Assembly (NCBI RefSeq): GCF_900258435.1
Contig: NZ_LT992558.1
Coordinates: forward strand, 1,517,518-1,581,517
Length of the DNA stretch: 64,000 bases
Direction of reading: 5' to 3'
From: Carnobacterium divergens
GTDB taxonomy: Bacteria > Bacillota > Bacilli > Lactobacillales > Carnobacteriaceae
This document shows positions 6,588 through 14,604 of this stretch, one piece after another. A program made the position numbers and the translations under genes. Each line of letters opens with the position of its first letter. Positions within the stretch are counted from its first letter, which is position 1. Under the pieces are notes generated by a model. The model did no database searches. It worked only from the letters and a program-made list of their open reading frames with translations, and was not told the DNA's origin.

Positions 6588-7178
6588 CTATTCAAAATGT
6601 GTCTCGCCTATTTCTTCAATCGGTCCATTGTCACTTAAGTTAAAACTAGAAATGTATTGTCTTTTTTCAGCATCTTTAACCATTGGGTCTAGAGTAGCAG
6701 TAAAAATATACAAATTAATATCTTTTTTGCTACTAACATCTGAGATCAAGGCTTCAGCATTTTGTTTAAATTTTAATAAGTCTTCTTCAGAACTAACATT
6801 TAAATTTGTTATTGATAAGGAGAAAAAATCTTGCGATTCATCAGGATTAGTAAATGTTATCGATGCTTGATTCCCGATACCAAAATATTTTTGAAGAGAA
6901 ATTTCTAAAATTAATTGAGCATCAGCAACTGCTTTTGGCAAATTATCTGGGTACGTACTTTTAAAGCCATTCCAATCAAATTTTGTGAGAGTCCAATCCT
7001 CGGAACCGTACGTTTTTAGCTCACTTATGGTAGTTTCCTCAATAGGAGGAGTACTTTCCGCTAAGGTTTTGCTTTGAGTGGTGGCACTATTATCTTTTGT
7101 TTCGTTTGTTAATGTAGAGCAACCCACTAAAAATATACTAATCAAACCTACAAAAAAACTTTTAAAAAATGTATTCAT
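6588..7178 (-). CDS. Hypothetical lipoprotein
   Basis: The 196-residue product has a type II signal peptide and lipobox FLVGC (Cys about residue 20). A Ser/Thr/Glu-rich linker (residues 21-55) and a globular domain of about 140 residues with WTLTKFDWNGFKSTYP follow. I do not recognise the domain. The gene lies between two related terminators and next to the tRNA, inside the 1.2-kb stretch bounded by the 50-base direct repeat. It is possibly a prophage cargo lipoprotein. Confidence 0.6.
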   Translation of the reverse strand: MNTFFKSFFVGLISIFLVGCSTLTNETKDNSATTQSKTLAESTPPIEETTISELKTYGSEDWTLTKFDWNGFKSTYPDNLPKAVADAQLILEISLQKYFGIGNQASITFTNPDESQDFFSLSITNLNVSSEEDLLKFKQNAEALISDVSSKKDINLYIFTATLDPMVKDAEKRQYISSFNLSDNGPIEEIGETHFE

Positions 7179-7255
7179 TATTATCCTCCAAATAAATTAT
7201 TTACATAAACAAGCTTACCATAATCAATATGTTTAAACTACTATAATTACAAATG

Positions 7256-7294
7256 AAAAAAGCTTCTCAACCCTAATCGGAAGAGAAGCTTTTT
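7256..7294 (-). terminator. Terminator after tRNA-Met
   Basis: AAAAAAGCTTCTC (7256-7268) pairs with GAGAAGCTTTTT (7283-7294). On the minus strand it follows the tRNA by 15 bases. Confidence 0.7.
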
Positions 7295-7308
7295 AAATTA
7301 CCCCAATA

Positions 7309-7382
7309 TGGACCTTGTAGGACTTGAACCTACGACCGAACGGTTATGAGCCGTTTGCTCTAACCAACTGAGCTAAAGGTCA
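7309..7382 (-). tRNA. tRNA-Met (CAT), elongator type, mismatched first acceptor pair
   Basis: The minus strand folds as a cloverleaf: D-stem GCTC/GAGC, anticodon stem AACGG/CCGTT around CTCATAA, variable CGGTC, T-stem GTAGG/CCTAC around TTCAAGT. The acceptor is TGACCTT/AAGGTCC with discriminator A. Six acceptor pairs form; position 1 is T opposite C72, where G is expected. CCA is not encoded (TAT follows). A TGTTATACT extended -10 (7391-7399) lies directly upstream. The CAT anticodon with a G-type acceptor fits elongator Met rather than initiator; tRNA-Ile2 is the other CAT option. Confidence 0.85.
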
Positions 7383-7390
7383 GTTTCAAT

Positions 7391-7399
7391 AGTATAACA
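7391..7399 (-). promoter_or_regulatory. Extended -10 of tRNA-Met
   Basis: On the minus strand TGTTATACT lies nine bases upstream of the tRNA 5' end; the -35 is poor (TTACTT with 16-base spacing). Confidence 0.5.
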
Positions 7400-7437
7400 C
7401 GATGTTTTTTGTAAGTAATGTGATAAAATAATATCAA

Positions 7438-7497
7438 GGTGCTAGTTTACACCGATCTAATGTCTCCCCTATTTTTTGTCGTAGAGGGGTTTTTTAT
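7438..7497 (+). ncRNA. Candidate short structured RNA
   Basis: Two hairpins lie in a gene-free stretch: GGTG...CACC (about 7438-7453), then CCCCT...AGGGG (about 7467-7490), the second followed by TTTTTT. The layout looks like a small RNA or the antitoxin half of a type I system. Promoter evidence is weak and the call is tentative. Confidence 0.25.
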
Positions 7498-7508
7498 GAA
7501 AATTAGGA

Positions 7509-7558
7509 TCAAGTGTTTAACTCAATTAATTTAATAAAGTTTTCAAAAGCTTCTTTTT
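7509..7558. repeat. 50-base direct repeat, copy 2 (orphan gene end)
   Basis: On the minus strand this encodes a 16-codon match (KEAFENFIKLIELNT, stop) to the end of the 47-residue gene at 6290-6433, without the rest of the gene. It is either a footprint of recombination or part of an older, related phage. Confidence 0.7.
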
Positions 7559-8260
7559 ATAAAGGGTTGCTAAAAATGTAAGGAAATTGTATAAAAGTTT
7601 AAGAATGAGAGGAATCCCACTAGATGGTTTGGTGGGCTTAAATAACTAACTACACAATAGTAGGGATTTGAAATAGGTGTTACCACATTTTGACCACAGC
7701 GTATAAAAATCTGACAGATATTCTAATTATCTCTTAAATGTTATAATTATTTTAAAAGCCAATGAAACATTTACATATCAATGTTTATAAATAGTTATTG
7801 AACGCTCTAAAATGTTGTGGAAATTTTGCAATCTATAAGAAGCCTTCATGGTAGTTCTGAAAATGGATGAGAATCAACCTAAGAAATAGCATGGGAGTTA
7901 ATTGATGAGAAAAGATGAAATAGAGCTGATAGTGCAATTGGATTGAAGAAGTCATCTAGCACTATCCGAAAATGGAAATCAACAGATAAGTGGGACGATG
8001 AATTGAAAGGGAGCGCTCCCTTAAAAAAAAATCAGAATGCTATGACACATGGTTTGTTTTCTAAATGGCTACCAAAGGAAACTGTGGAGTAGTTCCACTT
8101 AATAATCTAGTATTTAAAAAGACTTTTGAAAGAACTTAGTTAGAATATTAAAAGATTCTAGATAGGAAGAGTATCCCTAAAAAAGATATGATTGAGTCAG
8201 TAAGAAAATAGTACAAACGATCGTTAGTTTTCTTATAAAAATTATTTGGAGGGAAAAACA
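7559..8260. other. About 700 bases with no intact gene: decayed phage DNA
   Basis: Every frame is broken by stops. Apart from the terminase small-subunit remnant (7905-8092) I see no recognisable gene. A possible continuation of the remnant runs to about 8210. The stretch looks like the residue of an older prophage next to the tRNA. Confidence 0.6.
7905..8092 (+). pseudogene. Terminase small subunit remnant
   Basis: Translating across one frameshift gives a typical phage small-terminase N-terminal region: a helix-turn-helix end followed by STIRKWKSTDKWDDELKGS, then NQNAMTHGLFSKWLP. These are the TVRKWKxxDxWD and NKNAxTHGxFSKxLPEE motifs of TerS proteins. The reading starts at ATG 7905, hits TGA at about 7944, resumes in another frame and ends at TAG 8090. 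The rest of the gene and the large terminase are absent, so this is a dead fragment. Confidence 0.75.
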
Positions 8261-9271
8261 ATGGTAGAAAATGCAACAGAGAACGCAAAAGCAATTTATT
8301 TATTTTTTAGAAATAAAGGATGGACAGCACAGGCCATTTCTGGATTACTTGGGAATATGCAAGGGGAGTCAGGCATTATTGCAGATAAAGACGAGCTTGG
8401 CGGTGGGGGTGGCTATGGTCTTGTACAATGGACACCGAAATCAAATTTAGTTAACTGGGCGAATAGCAATGGACTCAATTATCGTACGGTAGAAACACAA
8501 TGTAAAAGAATTCAGTGGGAACTTGAAAATGGACAACAATTTTATGCGACGACTGCTTACCCACTAAATTTTAGACAATTTACTCAAAGTACGCAAAGTC
8601 CAACCTATTTAGCAAGTGTCTTTATTCATAATTATGAGCGTCCAGCAAATCCAAATCAACCACAAAGAGGAGTTTGGGCAGAAGAATGGTTCCGTTTATT
8701 GTCAGGAAATGATGGTGGAACTGTTGAAAAACCTCACTTATATCGTGCGGCAATTCGCAATCTTTCTCCTCAAGCTGCAGAAATTTTAAAAACAAGATTT
8801 ACCCAAGAAATGGCAGAAAATGGCAAAAGAATTTGCCAATCTAGTGATATCACAATTAATTATAGAGACAACGGTTCATCTGCCATTGTGATGATTAATG
8901 GCATTGCAGAAGGTGTTGCAAATTGGTTGCAATCAATCTGGATCAATCAATATGTTAATATTGAACATTTAGTAAATGCAGAGAGTATTTATGTAGAAAA
9001 AACAATTCAAGAAGTCTATAAGGTTGAATTTAGAGGATTGAATTTAAATGATGCTCGAAATATTCGGAATGAATTACGTAGAGATTATGGAAATGCAGGT
9101 GTACGTTACATGAACAATCCCGAATTTATTACAGACGGGGATGGTAAAGTGACAATATTTAATATTTCTTTATATAATGCAGCTCAATTAGTTCCAATTT
9201 TTCAAGATGATTATGCTTTAAAACGTAAATTACTACCATCTGAAAATATCCAAGGTGTTAAAATCAGTTAA
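8261..9271 (+). CDS. Phage-tail-lysozyme protein with unknown C-terminal half
   Basis: The start is ATG 8261 behind GGAGGG; the in-frame TTG at 8246 precedes the RBS. Residues about 5-150 match the phage tail lysozyme domain (LFFRNKGWTAQAISGLLGNMQGESG, then GYGLVQWTP and FIHNYERP). The Glu in MQGESG is the expected catalytic acid. The remaining roughly 185 residues are not a fold I know. No signal peptide, membrane segment or LysM is seen, and no holin is adjacent. It follows a terminase remnant and ends at a strong terminator, so it is probably an intact survivor of a collapsed prophage. Confidence 0.8.
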   Translation: MVENATENAKAIYLFFRNKGWTAQAISGLLGNMQGESGIIADKDELGGGGGYGLVQWTPKSNLVNWANSNGLNYRTVETQCKRIQWELENGQQFYATTAYPLNFRQFTQSTQSPTYLASVFIHNYERPANPNQPQRGVWAEEWFRLLSGNDGGTVEKPHLYRAAIRNLSPQAAEILKTRFTQEMAENGKRICQSSDITINYRDNGSSAIVMINGIAEGVANWLQSIWINQYVNIEHLVNAESIYVEKTIQEVYKVEFRGLNLNDARNIRNELRRDYGNAGVRYMNNPEFITDGDGKVTIFNISLYNAAQLVPIFQDDYALKRKLLPSENIQGVKIS

Positions 9272-9287
9272 ATTAAAGTTTAAAAAT

Positions 9288-9332
9288 TAAAATAGAGCAA
9301 AGAGGATGACAATACTCTCTTTGCTCTATTTT
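9288..9332. terminator. Bidirectional terminator
   Basis: AATAGAGCAAAGAG (9291-9304) pairs with CTCTTTGCTCTATT, with A/T runs on both sides, between convergent genes. Confidence 0.85.
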
Positions 9333-9345
9333 ATTATTAATGAAT

Positions 9346-10383
9346 TTAATAACAAAACTTACAAGGCGTTAATCCACGATTCTGTGCTTCTTCAAGCGTA
9401 GCTGAACGGGTAGAATTAGCATTGTTCAAACCGCGACAATTAGGCGAAGCATGATAACGATGCCCAGTATTTGTAACGTATACAGTATTTCCGACGGGTG
9501 TTTGTGCTGCCTGAGCCGCTTGAGCTTGTTCGTTGGCAATACGATTTGCTTCAGCAAGTTGCGCTTGTTCTGCTGCAACTCGTGCAGCTTCTTTTTGTTC
9601 ATTAGCAACGCGTTCAGCCTCCGCTTTTTCGGCTGCTAGTCGATCTTCTTCAGCCTTCTTTTCAGCAGCAAGACGGTCGGCTTCAGCTTTTTCGCTCGCT
9701 AAGATAGCGGAGTTTACAGTTGTTAGACGATCAGATAGCCCCTTATTTTTTTGACTTAATGATGCTACCAATGTATTGGCTTTATCATAATTTTCTCTGG
9801 TAGGCGTTGCTTCAGCAAGCTCAACAGCTTTTACAGCTGCTTCAAGTTGTTCTTTTGCAATCTTTTCCGCTTTAGCCTTTTTCTTTGCTGCTGCTGTTGC
9901 AACTTTTTGTTCGTTTATTAATTTTTCATTTTTACTTTGTTGTTTAACGGCTACTTGTTTTTTTCCCTTTTGGACAGTCAACTTTTCTGCATAGGTGCCA
10001 GTTCCTTTGTAAACAAATTTCCCAGTTAAATTAGAACCATTTTTTCCTAATTTTTTTTGAACATTGCTGGGTTGTTTTTTTGCTACTTGAGTAGCATACG
10101 TGATTTTATAGGTACCGTATTTTTTTCCTTTAAATGCTTGTTTGACAAACCCTTTTTTGTCGACTTTTAAGTTGAATTTTTCTTTAAACTCTTTTGGACC
10201 CTCCACAGTCGTTTGAATTTTAGTATCCTTTGGTAAATTCGTTTTAACTGCTAAATCCACGTTCTTTTTAGTTGCTGATGAAGTTGATTTAAATGTTAAA
10301 TCCAAAGTGTCTTTTGCTAGAGCTGGAGTTGCAAGGGTAAAGAGCGTTGCAATCGTCACCAACTGTAAAATCATTTTTTTCAC
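9346..10383 (-). CDS. Secreted coiled-coil protein with C-terminal Cys/His domain
   Basis: The 345-residue product has a signal peptide (residues 1-23, cleavage ALA-KD) and a basic Ig-like N-terminal region (about 25-155). A long Ala/Glu/Lys-rich coiled coil with repeated AEKAEADRLAAE-type heptads follows (about 160-295). The small C-terminal domain is HRYHASPNCRGL then SATLEEAQNRGLTPCKFC, with His and Cys spaced like a metal site. That domain is common at the ends of secreted nucleases and surface proteins of Firmicutes. It is probably a cell-wall-associated protein of unknown role, encoded divergently from the sirtuin gene. Confidence 0.75.
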   Translation of the reverse strand: MKKMILQLVTIATLFTLATPALAKDTLDLTFKSTSSATKKNVDLAVKTNLPKDTKIQTTVEGPKEFKEKFNLKVDKKGFVKQAFKGKKYGTYKITYATQVAKKQPSNVQKKLGKNGSNLTGKFVYKGTGTYAEKLTVQKGKKQVAVKQQSKNEKLINEQKVATAAAKKKAKAEKIAKEQLEAAVKAVELAEATPTRENYDKANTLVASLSQKNKGLSDRLTTVNSAILASEKAEADRLAAEKKAEEDRLAAEKAEAERVANEQKEAARVAAEQAQLAEANRIANEQAQAAQAAQTPVGNTVYVTNTGHRYHASPNCRGLNNANSTRSATLEEAQNRGLTPCKFCY

Positions 10384-10444
10384 GTTTTATTCCTCCAAAG
10401 TTCATGTTATGATAAGACTTAACCATTAAAGAATTTGAGTTATC

Positions 10445-10458
10445 ATCTTATATAAGAT
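10445..10458. promoter_or_regulatory. Perfect palindrome in the divergent intergenic region
   Basis: ATCTTATATAAGAT is a 14-base perfect palindrome. It is flanked on the right by TTATCATAA and on the left by TTATGATAA, which are inverted copies of each other. It lies between the secreted protein gene (minus) and the sirtuin gene (plus), a plausible shared operator. Confidence 0.35.
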
Positions 10459-10559
10459 ATGTTATCATAATTGAGTTTCAGAAACTATTGCATTTCCTAT
10501 CAAAAAAGACAGAAAAAGCGACGTTTATGACAAATTCAGCTAGAAAGGTTGTGGGAATA

Positions 10560-11291
10560 TTGGGAAATAAAGCACTTATTTTAAAAAATTTAATCGAAGG
10601 CCATCAAAAAATTGTTTTTTTTGGTGGAGCAGGAGTTTCAACTGAAAGTGGCATTCCAGACTTTAGATCTGCAGATGGGCTGTTTAACCAAGAATTAAAT
10701 ACGACGGTCACACCAGAAGAGATTGTCAGTCATTCTTTTTTGAAAAAGCATCCTCAGTTGTTTTTTGATTATTACTTTAAGCATTTGATTTATCCATCTG
10801 CTAAACCAAATCCAGCACATGCTTATTTAGCGGCTTTGGAACAGCAAGACAAATCAGTGACCATCATTACTCAAAATATTGATGGTCTGCATCAAGCAGC
10901 AGGCAGTCAAAAAGTATTGGAATTACACGGAAGTGTTCAGCATAATCATTGTGAGTTATGTCAAAAAAAATATTCTTTAAATGAGTTAGTACGTGATGAA
11001 AATGGGATTCCTCGTTGTGATGCGGATAATGGCATTGTGCGACCAGCTGTTGTTCTTTATGGAGAGGCATTAGAGGATGTTGTCATTGATCAAAGTATCC
11101 AAGCCATTAAAGAGGCTGATTTATTAATTATTGCGGGTACGTCCCTTTCAGTCTATCCTTCTAGTGGCTTGATTGACTTCTATCAAGGAGAAGACTTAGT
11201 ATTAATTAATAAAAGTAGCTTAACCGCTGAAAGCCAAGCGACATTAGTTATTCATCAACCAGTAGGCGAGTTATTTCAACAGCTTAACTAA
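10560..11291 (+). CDS. NAD-dependent protein deacylase, sirtuin
   Basis: This Sir2-family enzyme removes acyl groups from lysine using NAD. It shows the NAD motif GGAGVSTESGIPDFRS, the catalytic ITQNIDGLH and LHGS, four zinc ligands (CELC and a degenerate second pair, CDADNGIVRP), and GTSLSVYPS. The frame is open upstream to TTG 10488. I prefer TTG 10560 behind AGAAAGG, which gives 243 residues, the usual family length. The second zinc pair lacks the usual CxxC, so zinc binding may be altered. Only sirtuin in the window. Confidence 0.88.
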   Translation: MGNKALILKNLIEGHQKIVFFGGAGVSTESGIPDFRSADGLFNQELNTTVTPEEIVSHSFLKKHPQLFFDYYFKHLIYPSAKPNPAHAYLAALEQQDKSVTIITQNIDGLHQAAGSQKVLELHGSVQHNHCELCQKKYSLNELVRDENGIPRCDADNGIVRPAVVLYGEALEDVVIDQSIQAIKEADLLIIAGTSLSVYPSSGLIDFYQGEDLVLINKSSLTAESQATLVIHQPVGELFQQLN

Positions 11292-11337
11292 AAAAAAACA
11301 AGACTAAACAGGGATAAACTGACTAGTCTTGTTTTTT
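11289..11337. terminator. Bidirectional terminator
   Basis: AAAACAAGACTA pairs with TAGTCTTGTTTTTT between convergent genes. Confidence 0.8.
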
Positions 11338-12355
11338 AATTAAATGTTTGAATCACAGTGGCGTGTCCATTTGAATAGCTTACTTCAAGATAGGCACCAT
11401 TAATAAACGTTAACTGTGGAGGAACATGACCACAATCAATGTCGTAAAGAATAGGAATCTGTAATTCCTCCGCAAGCATTTGATAGACATCTATAAAATG
11501 ATAATCCTCAAAAACCTCATTGGCATTGCTACGACCAAATAAAATTCCAGTGCAATGCTTAAACCAGCCTGTATAGTGCATTTGAAGCAAGCTTCTTCTC
11601 AAATCAGCACTATTGAGTTCACAATTTTCAAGCACCCAAAGCACAGGTTCATCAGGTATATGCTCTTGCCAAAAAGCTTCTACATCTCCAAAAGGAGTGC
11701 CAATTAAATGGCGAATAATGTCAATACAGCCACAAAGAACGCGTCCTTCCAAATGCTGACTAGTTATTGTGGGATCAATATGACGCCAATTTGTAGGTGT
11801 ATCGAGATGAAACGGGCTATCATTGGTTTTTTCAAAATCCCATTTTGATTGATAAAAGGAGGAAGACTGTTGCGTGACACTTTTACCAGGTAATGTAGTT
11901 AATACCGTTTGATAACTTGCCGTTGTATCATCCATTGTTGTTCCACGCAAATCAATAAAATTTGTTCCATGAGCCGTTGCGATACCTGTTTTTAAAGTAA
12001 CAGCTAATAACAAGCCACTAATATCGGAATACCCTAAAAGCCACTTTGTTGGAAGTGAATCAAAATCAATTAACGGCAACATTTCCAATAATAATTCACC
12101 ACCCCATGGCGGAATAATTAAGCTAACTTCTTGATTTTTAAGTAGTGCGTTTAACTCGTTATTTCGCACATAAGCTGAACTGGAGACGGCTTTTTCTTGC
12201 GTCCAAACGTTAGGTGTTACGATGACTTCTTGCCCTTGATTTTTAAAATAGTTAATAGCCATCCAAAGCATGGGATGCAACTCTTTTTGAACGCCACTTG
12301 ATGGTGCTGTGACACCGATTTTTTTCTGACGATCCCAAATTGGATAACGAATCAT
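11336..12355 (-). CDS. S66-family peptidase (LD-carboxypeptidase/MccF-like)
   Basis: The 339-residue cytoplasmic serine peptidase has the family layout: GVTAPSSG near the N-terminus, the nucleophile Ser in LLGYSDIS (about residue 110), WVLENCE carrying the catalytic Glu, and DIDCGHVPPQ with the catalytic His. S66 members either trim murein tetrapeptides (LdcA) or cleave microcin C-type peptide nucleotides (MccF). The long insert after DLRGTTMDD is closer to the MccF/YocD branch, so immunity or detoxification is possible. It is transcribed alone, with terminator DNA on the 3' side. Confidence 0.85.
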   Translation of the reverse strand: MIRYPIWDRQKKIGVTAPSSGVQKELHPMLWMAINYFKNQGQEVIVTPNVWTQEKAVSSSAYVRNNELNALLKNQEVSLIIPPWGGELLLEMLPLIDFDSLPTKWLLGYSDISGLLLAVTLKTGIATAHGTNFIDLRGTTMDDTTASYQTVLTTLPGKSVTQQSSSFYQSKWDFEKTNDSPFHLDTPTNWRHIDPTITSQHLEGRVLCGCIDIIRHLIGTPFGDVEAFWQEHIPDEPVLWVLENCELNSADLRRSLLQMHYTGWFKHCTGILFGRSNANEVFEDYHFIDVYQMLAEELQIPILYDIDCGHVPPQLTFINGAYLEVSYSNGHATVIQTFN

Positions 12356-12499
12356 AAAAAATTCCCCTTTCTTACAATTGTTCTTTCTATATATTGAAAT
12401 AATTAAGCTCGTTTGTCAAGAAAGCTTAATTTATAGTAACAGAATAAAGGATTTTCATGTATACTATAATGGAGGAAATGAAAGGAATCGTATTGGGAT

Positions 12500-13120
12500 A
12501 TGGAGCCATGGTTAGATAGCAGTAAAACAACTGAAGAAATTGCAAAATCTTTGTTAGGCAGATTGCTTGTAAAAGAAACACCTGAGGGCACTGTTAGTGG
12601 ATGGATTGTTGAAACCGAAGCTTATTTAGGTGTAATCGATGAAGCAGCTCACAGTTTTAATGGGAAAAATACTCCCCGTTTAAAATCCATGTACGAAGAA
12701 GCAGGTACGATTTACATCTATCAAATGCATACCCATCAAATGTTAAATTTAGTCGTCAAAGAAGCTGGCACTCCAGAAGCTGTTTTAATTCGTGGTATTG
12801 AACCTTTTGTCGGGTTGGAACTCATGGAGACTAGAAGAGGCAAAACAGACATTGACGTTTCGAATGGACCAGGAAAACTAACAAAAGCCTTTGGCATTAC
12901 CCAAATGGATGATGGCAGTAAAATTTATGAAAAACCTTTGTATCTAGCTAAAGAAAGAAGAAAAATCCCATTGTCCATTGATGCGACACCACGAATTGGG
13001 ATTCCTAATAAAGGCACATGGACAGAGGCCCCCTTGCGTTATAGTGTTGCAGGAAATCCTTATGTCTCTAAACGTAGAGGAAAAATAGACGGAAATAATG
13101 GTTGGTTAGAAAATAATTGA
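12500..13120 (+). CDS. mpg: DNA-3-methyladenine glycosylase (AAG/MPG family)
   Basis: This base-excision repair enzyme removes alkylated purines. The 206-residue product has the eukaryotic-type MPG fold motifs: SLLGRLLV, WIVETEAYLG (catalytic Glu), DEAAHSFNGKNTPR, YIYQMHTHQMLNLV and VLIRGIEP. NGPGKLTKAFGI comes near residue 130. Start ATG 12500 has only a weak RBS (GGGAT). A TATAAT at 12465-12470 supplies a -10, and the promoter region is shared with the divergent S66 gene. It lies upstream of the DUF3013-prmA-rsmE group, though the overlap with the next ORF is only apparent. Confidence 0.92.
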   Translation: MEPWLDSSKTTEEIAKSLLGRLLVKETPEGTVSGWIVETEAYLGVIDEAAHSFNGKNTPRLKSMYEEAGTIYIYQMHTHQMLNLVVKEAGTPEAVLIRGIEPFVGLELMETRRGKTDIDVSNGPGKLTKAFGITQMDDGSKIYEKPLYLAKERRKIPLSIDATPRIGIPNKGTWTEAPLRYSVAGNPYVSKRRGKIDGNNGWLENN

Positions 13121-13137
13121 TGAAAAGAGGAATCGAA

Positions 13138-13632
13138 ATGGCAAAATTAGATTGTGTAACGTATATTGAGGAAGTAATGGACGAGGCTCATTTAGAATTT
13201 GATTGGATGGTACAATGGAATAAACGCCAAACAGCAGTTGAAATTTTTTGTTCTATCTTTGCAGAAGTTGACTTAGCAGAGACTGTTATCGAAGATGTAG
13301 AGGGCACCGTTACGGAAAATGATATTATTGAATTTGAAGATGCTATCATTTTCTATGACCCTAAAAAAACGACATTGGATTTAGCAGACTACTTAGTAGC
13401 TATTCCATTTGATAGTAAAAAAGGGATAGAAAAAGGATTAATTGATGCTGTGATTAAACAATTACGCATTGTGATGACAGAAGGACAATCAGACTTATTA
13501 GATTTTGCAACAGATCCAACAATCGAAACATTTGAATTGAACTGGAATGAGGCAGACTTTAAGGGAACCCTTGAAACGTATCGTGAAACAGGACGATACA
13601 ACACTGAATTGGCAGCATATCCTAAATTTTAA
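13138..13632 (+). CDS. DUF3013 family protein
   Basis: The start is ATG 13138 behind GAGGAA (an earlier in-frame ATG at 13117 overlaps the preceding stop). The 164-residue acidic protein matches DUF3013, a family restricted largely to Lactobacillales. It usually sits immediately before prmA, as here (21 bases). Motifs seen include FDWMVQWNKRQTAVEIF and LETYRETGRYNTELAAYP at the end. No catalytic residues are evident and the function is unknown. Confidence 0.8.
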   Translation: MAKLDCVTYIEEVMDEAHLEFDWMVQWNKRQTAVEIFCSIFAEVDLAETVIEDVEGTVTENDIIEFEDAIIFYDPKKTTLDLADYLVAIPFDSKKGIEKGLIDAVIKQLRIVMTEGQSDLLDFATDPTIETFELNWNEADFKGTLETYRETGRYNTELAAYPKF

Positions 13633-13653
13633 AAAGCGTTGGAGGAATGAAAC

Positions 13654-14604
13654 ATGAAATGGACAGAAGTGAGTGTATTAACAGCAAGCGAAGCGGTTGA
13701 AGCCGTTTCGAATATATTAGTGGAAGCAGGAACAAGCGGTGTATCAATTGAAGATCTTTCTGATTTTGAAAATACACCAGACGATGGATTTGGTCAAATT
13801 TGGGCATTAGATGAAGCGGACTACTCAAAAGAAGGGGTCGTCATTAAAGCCTATTTTCCAGAAACGATTTTCTTACCAGAAATTTTACCAAGCATTCAGC
13901 AACGAATTCTTGAGTTGAAAACCTTTGGCTTAGATATTGGACCAAATGAAGTTAAAACAAGTGAAGTCAGCGATACAAGTTGGGCAACGGCTTGGAAAAA
14001 ATACTATCATCCATTGCAAGTAACGCGTTTTATGACAGTTGTTCCAAGCTGGGAAGAATACACACCTAAATTTTCTGATGAACGTATTATTCGTCTCGAT
14101 CCAGGTTTAGCCTTTGGAACAGGAACACATCCTACCACACGTTTATCGATGCAAGCATTAGAAACATCGATTGTCGGTGGCGAAACGATTTTAGATGTAG
14201 GAACAGGTTCTGGTGTGTTAAGCATTGCCAGTAAAGCGCTAGGAGCAGGAAATGTCTACGCGTATGACTTAGATGAAGTAGCTGTTAGAGCAGCAAAAGA
14301 AAATATGGATTTAAATGACTATGCAAAAGAAGTTCAAGTTGCAGCGAATGATTTACTTAAAGGTATTGCAATTGAAGCAGATATTGTTATGGCGAATATT
14401 TTAGCTGAAATTATTTTATTATTAATTGAAGATGCGTGGCGCGTGTTAAAACCAAATGGGTTGTTTATCACTTCTGGAATTATCGATAGTAAAAAAGATA
14501 CGGTATTAGAGCAGTTATTAGCTCAGGGATTTGAAATTGAACAAGTTCAACAAATGAAAGATTGGTTTGCTATCATTGCTAGAAAACCGTTGGAGGAAGA
14601 CTAA
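13654..14604 (+). CDS. prmA: Ribosomal protein L11 methyltransferase
   Basis: This SAM-dependent enzyme trimethylates ribosomal protein L11. The 316-residue protein has the N-terminal substrate-recognition domain and a Rossmann methyltransferase domain: LDPGLAFGTGTHPTTRL, then ILDVGTGSGVLSIAS (motif I), DLDEVAVRAAKEN and NILAEIILLL (the NPPY equivalent). Length and motifs are standard for PrmA. GGAGG lies ahead of ATG 13654. It is followed without a gap by rsmE (stop TAA 14602-14604, ATG 14605), a conserved pair in Firmicutes. Confidence 0.97.
   Translation: MKWTEVSVLTASEAVEAVSNILVEAGTSGVSIEDLSDFENTPDDGFGQIWALDEADYSKEGVVIKAYFPETIFLPEILPSIQQRILELKTFGLDIGPNEVKTSEVSDTSWATAWKKYYHPLQVTRFMTVVPSWEEYTPKFSDERIIRLDPGLAFGTGTHPTTRLSMQALETSIVGGETILDVGTGSGVLSIASKALGAGNVYAYDLDEVAVRAAKENMDLNDYAKEVQVAANDLLKGIAIEADIVMANILAEIILLLIEDAWRVLKPNGLFITSGIIDSKKDTVLEQLLAQGFEIEQVQQMKDWFAIIARKPLEED

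Noticed and set aside
9426-9754. Several 60-73 codon frames inside the secreted coiled-coil gene
   Set aside because: They are shadows of the Ala/Glu-rich repeat in other frames, with no RBS and no recognisable product.
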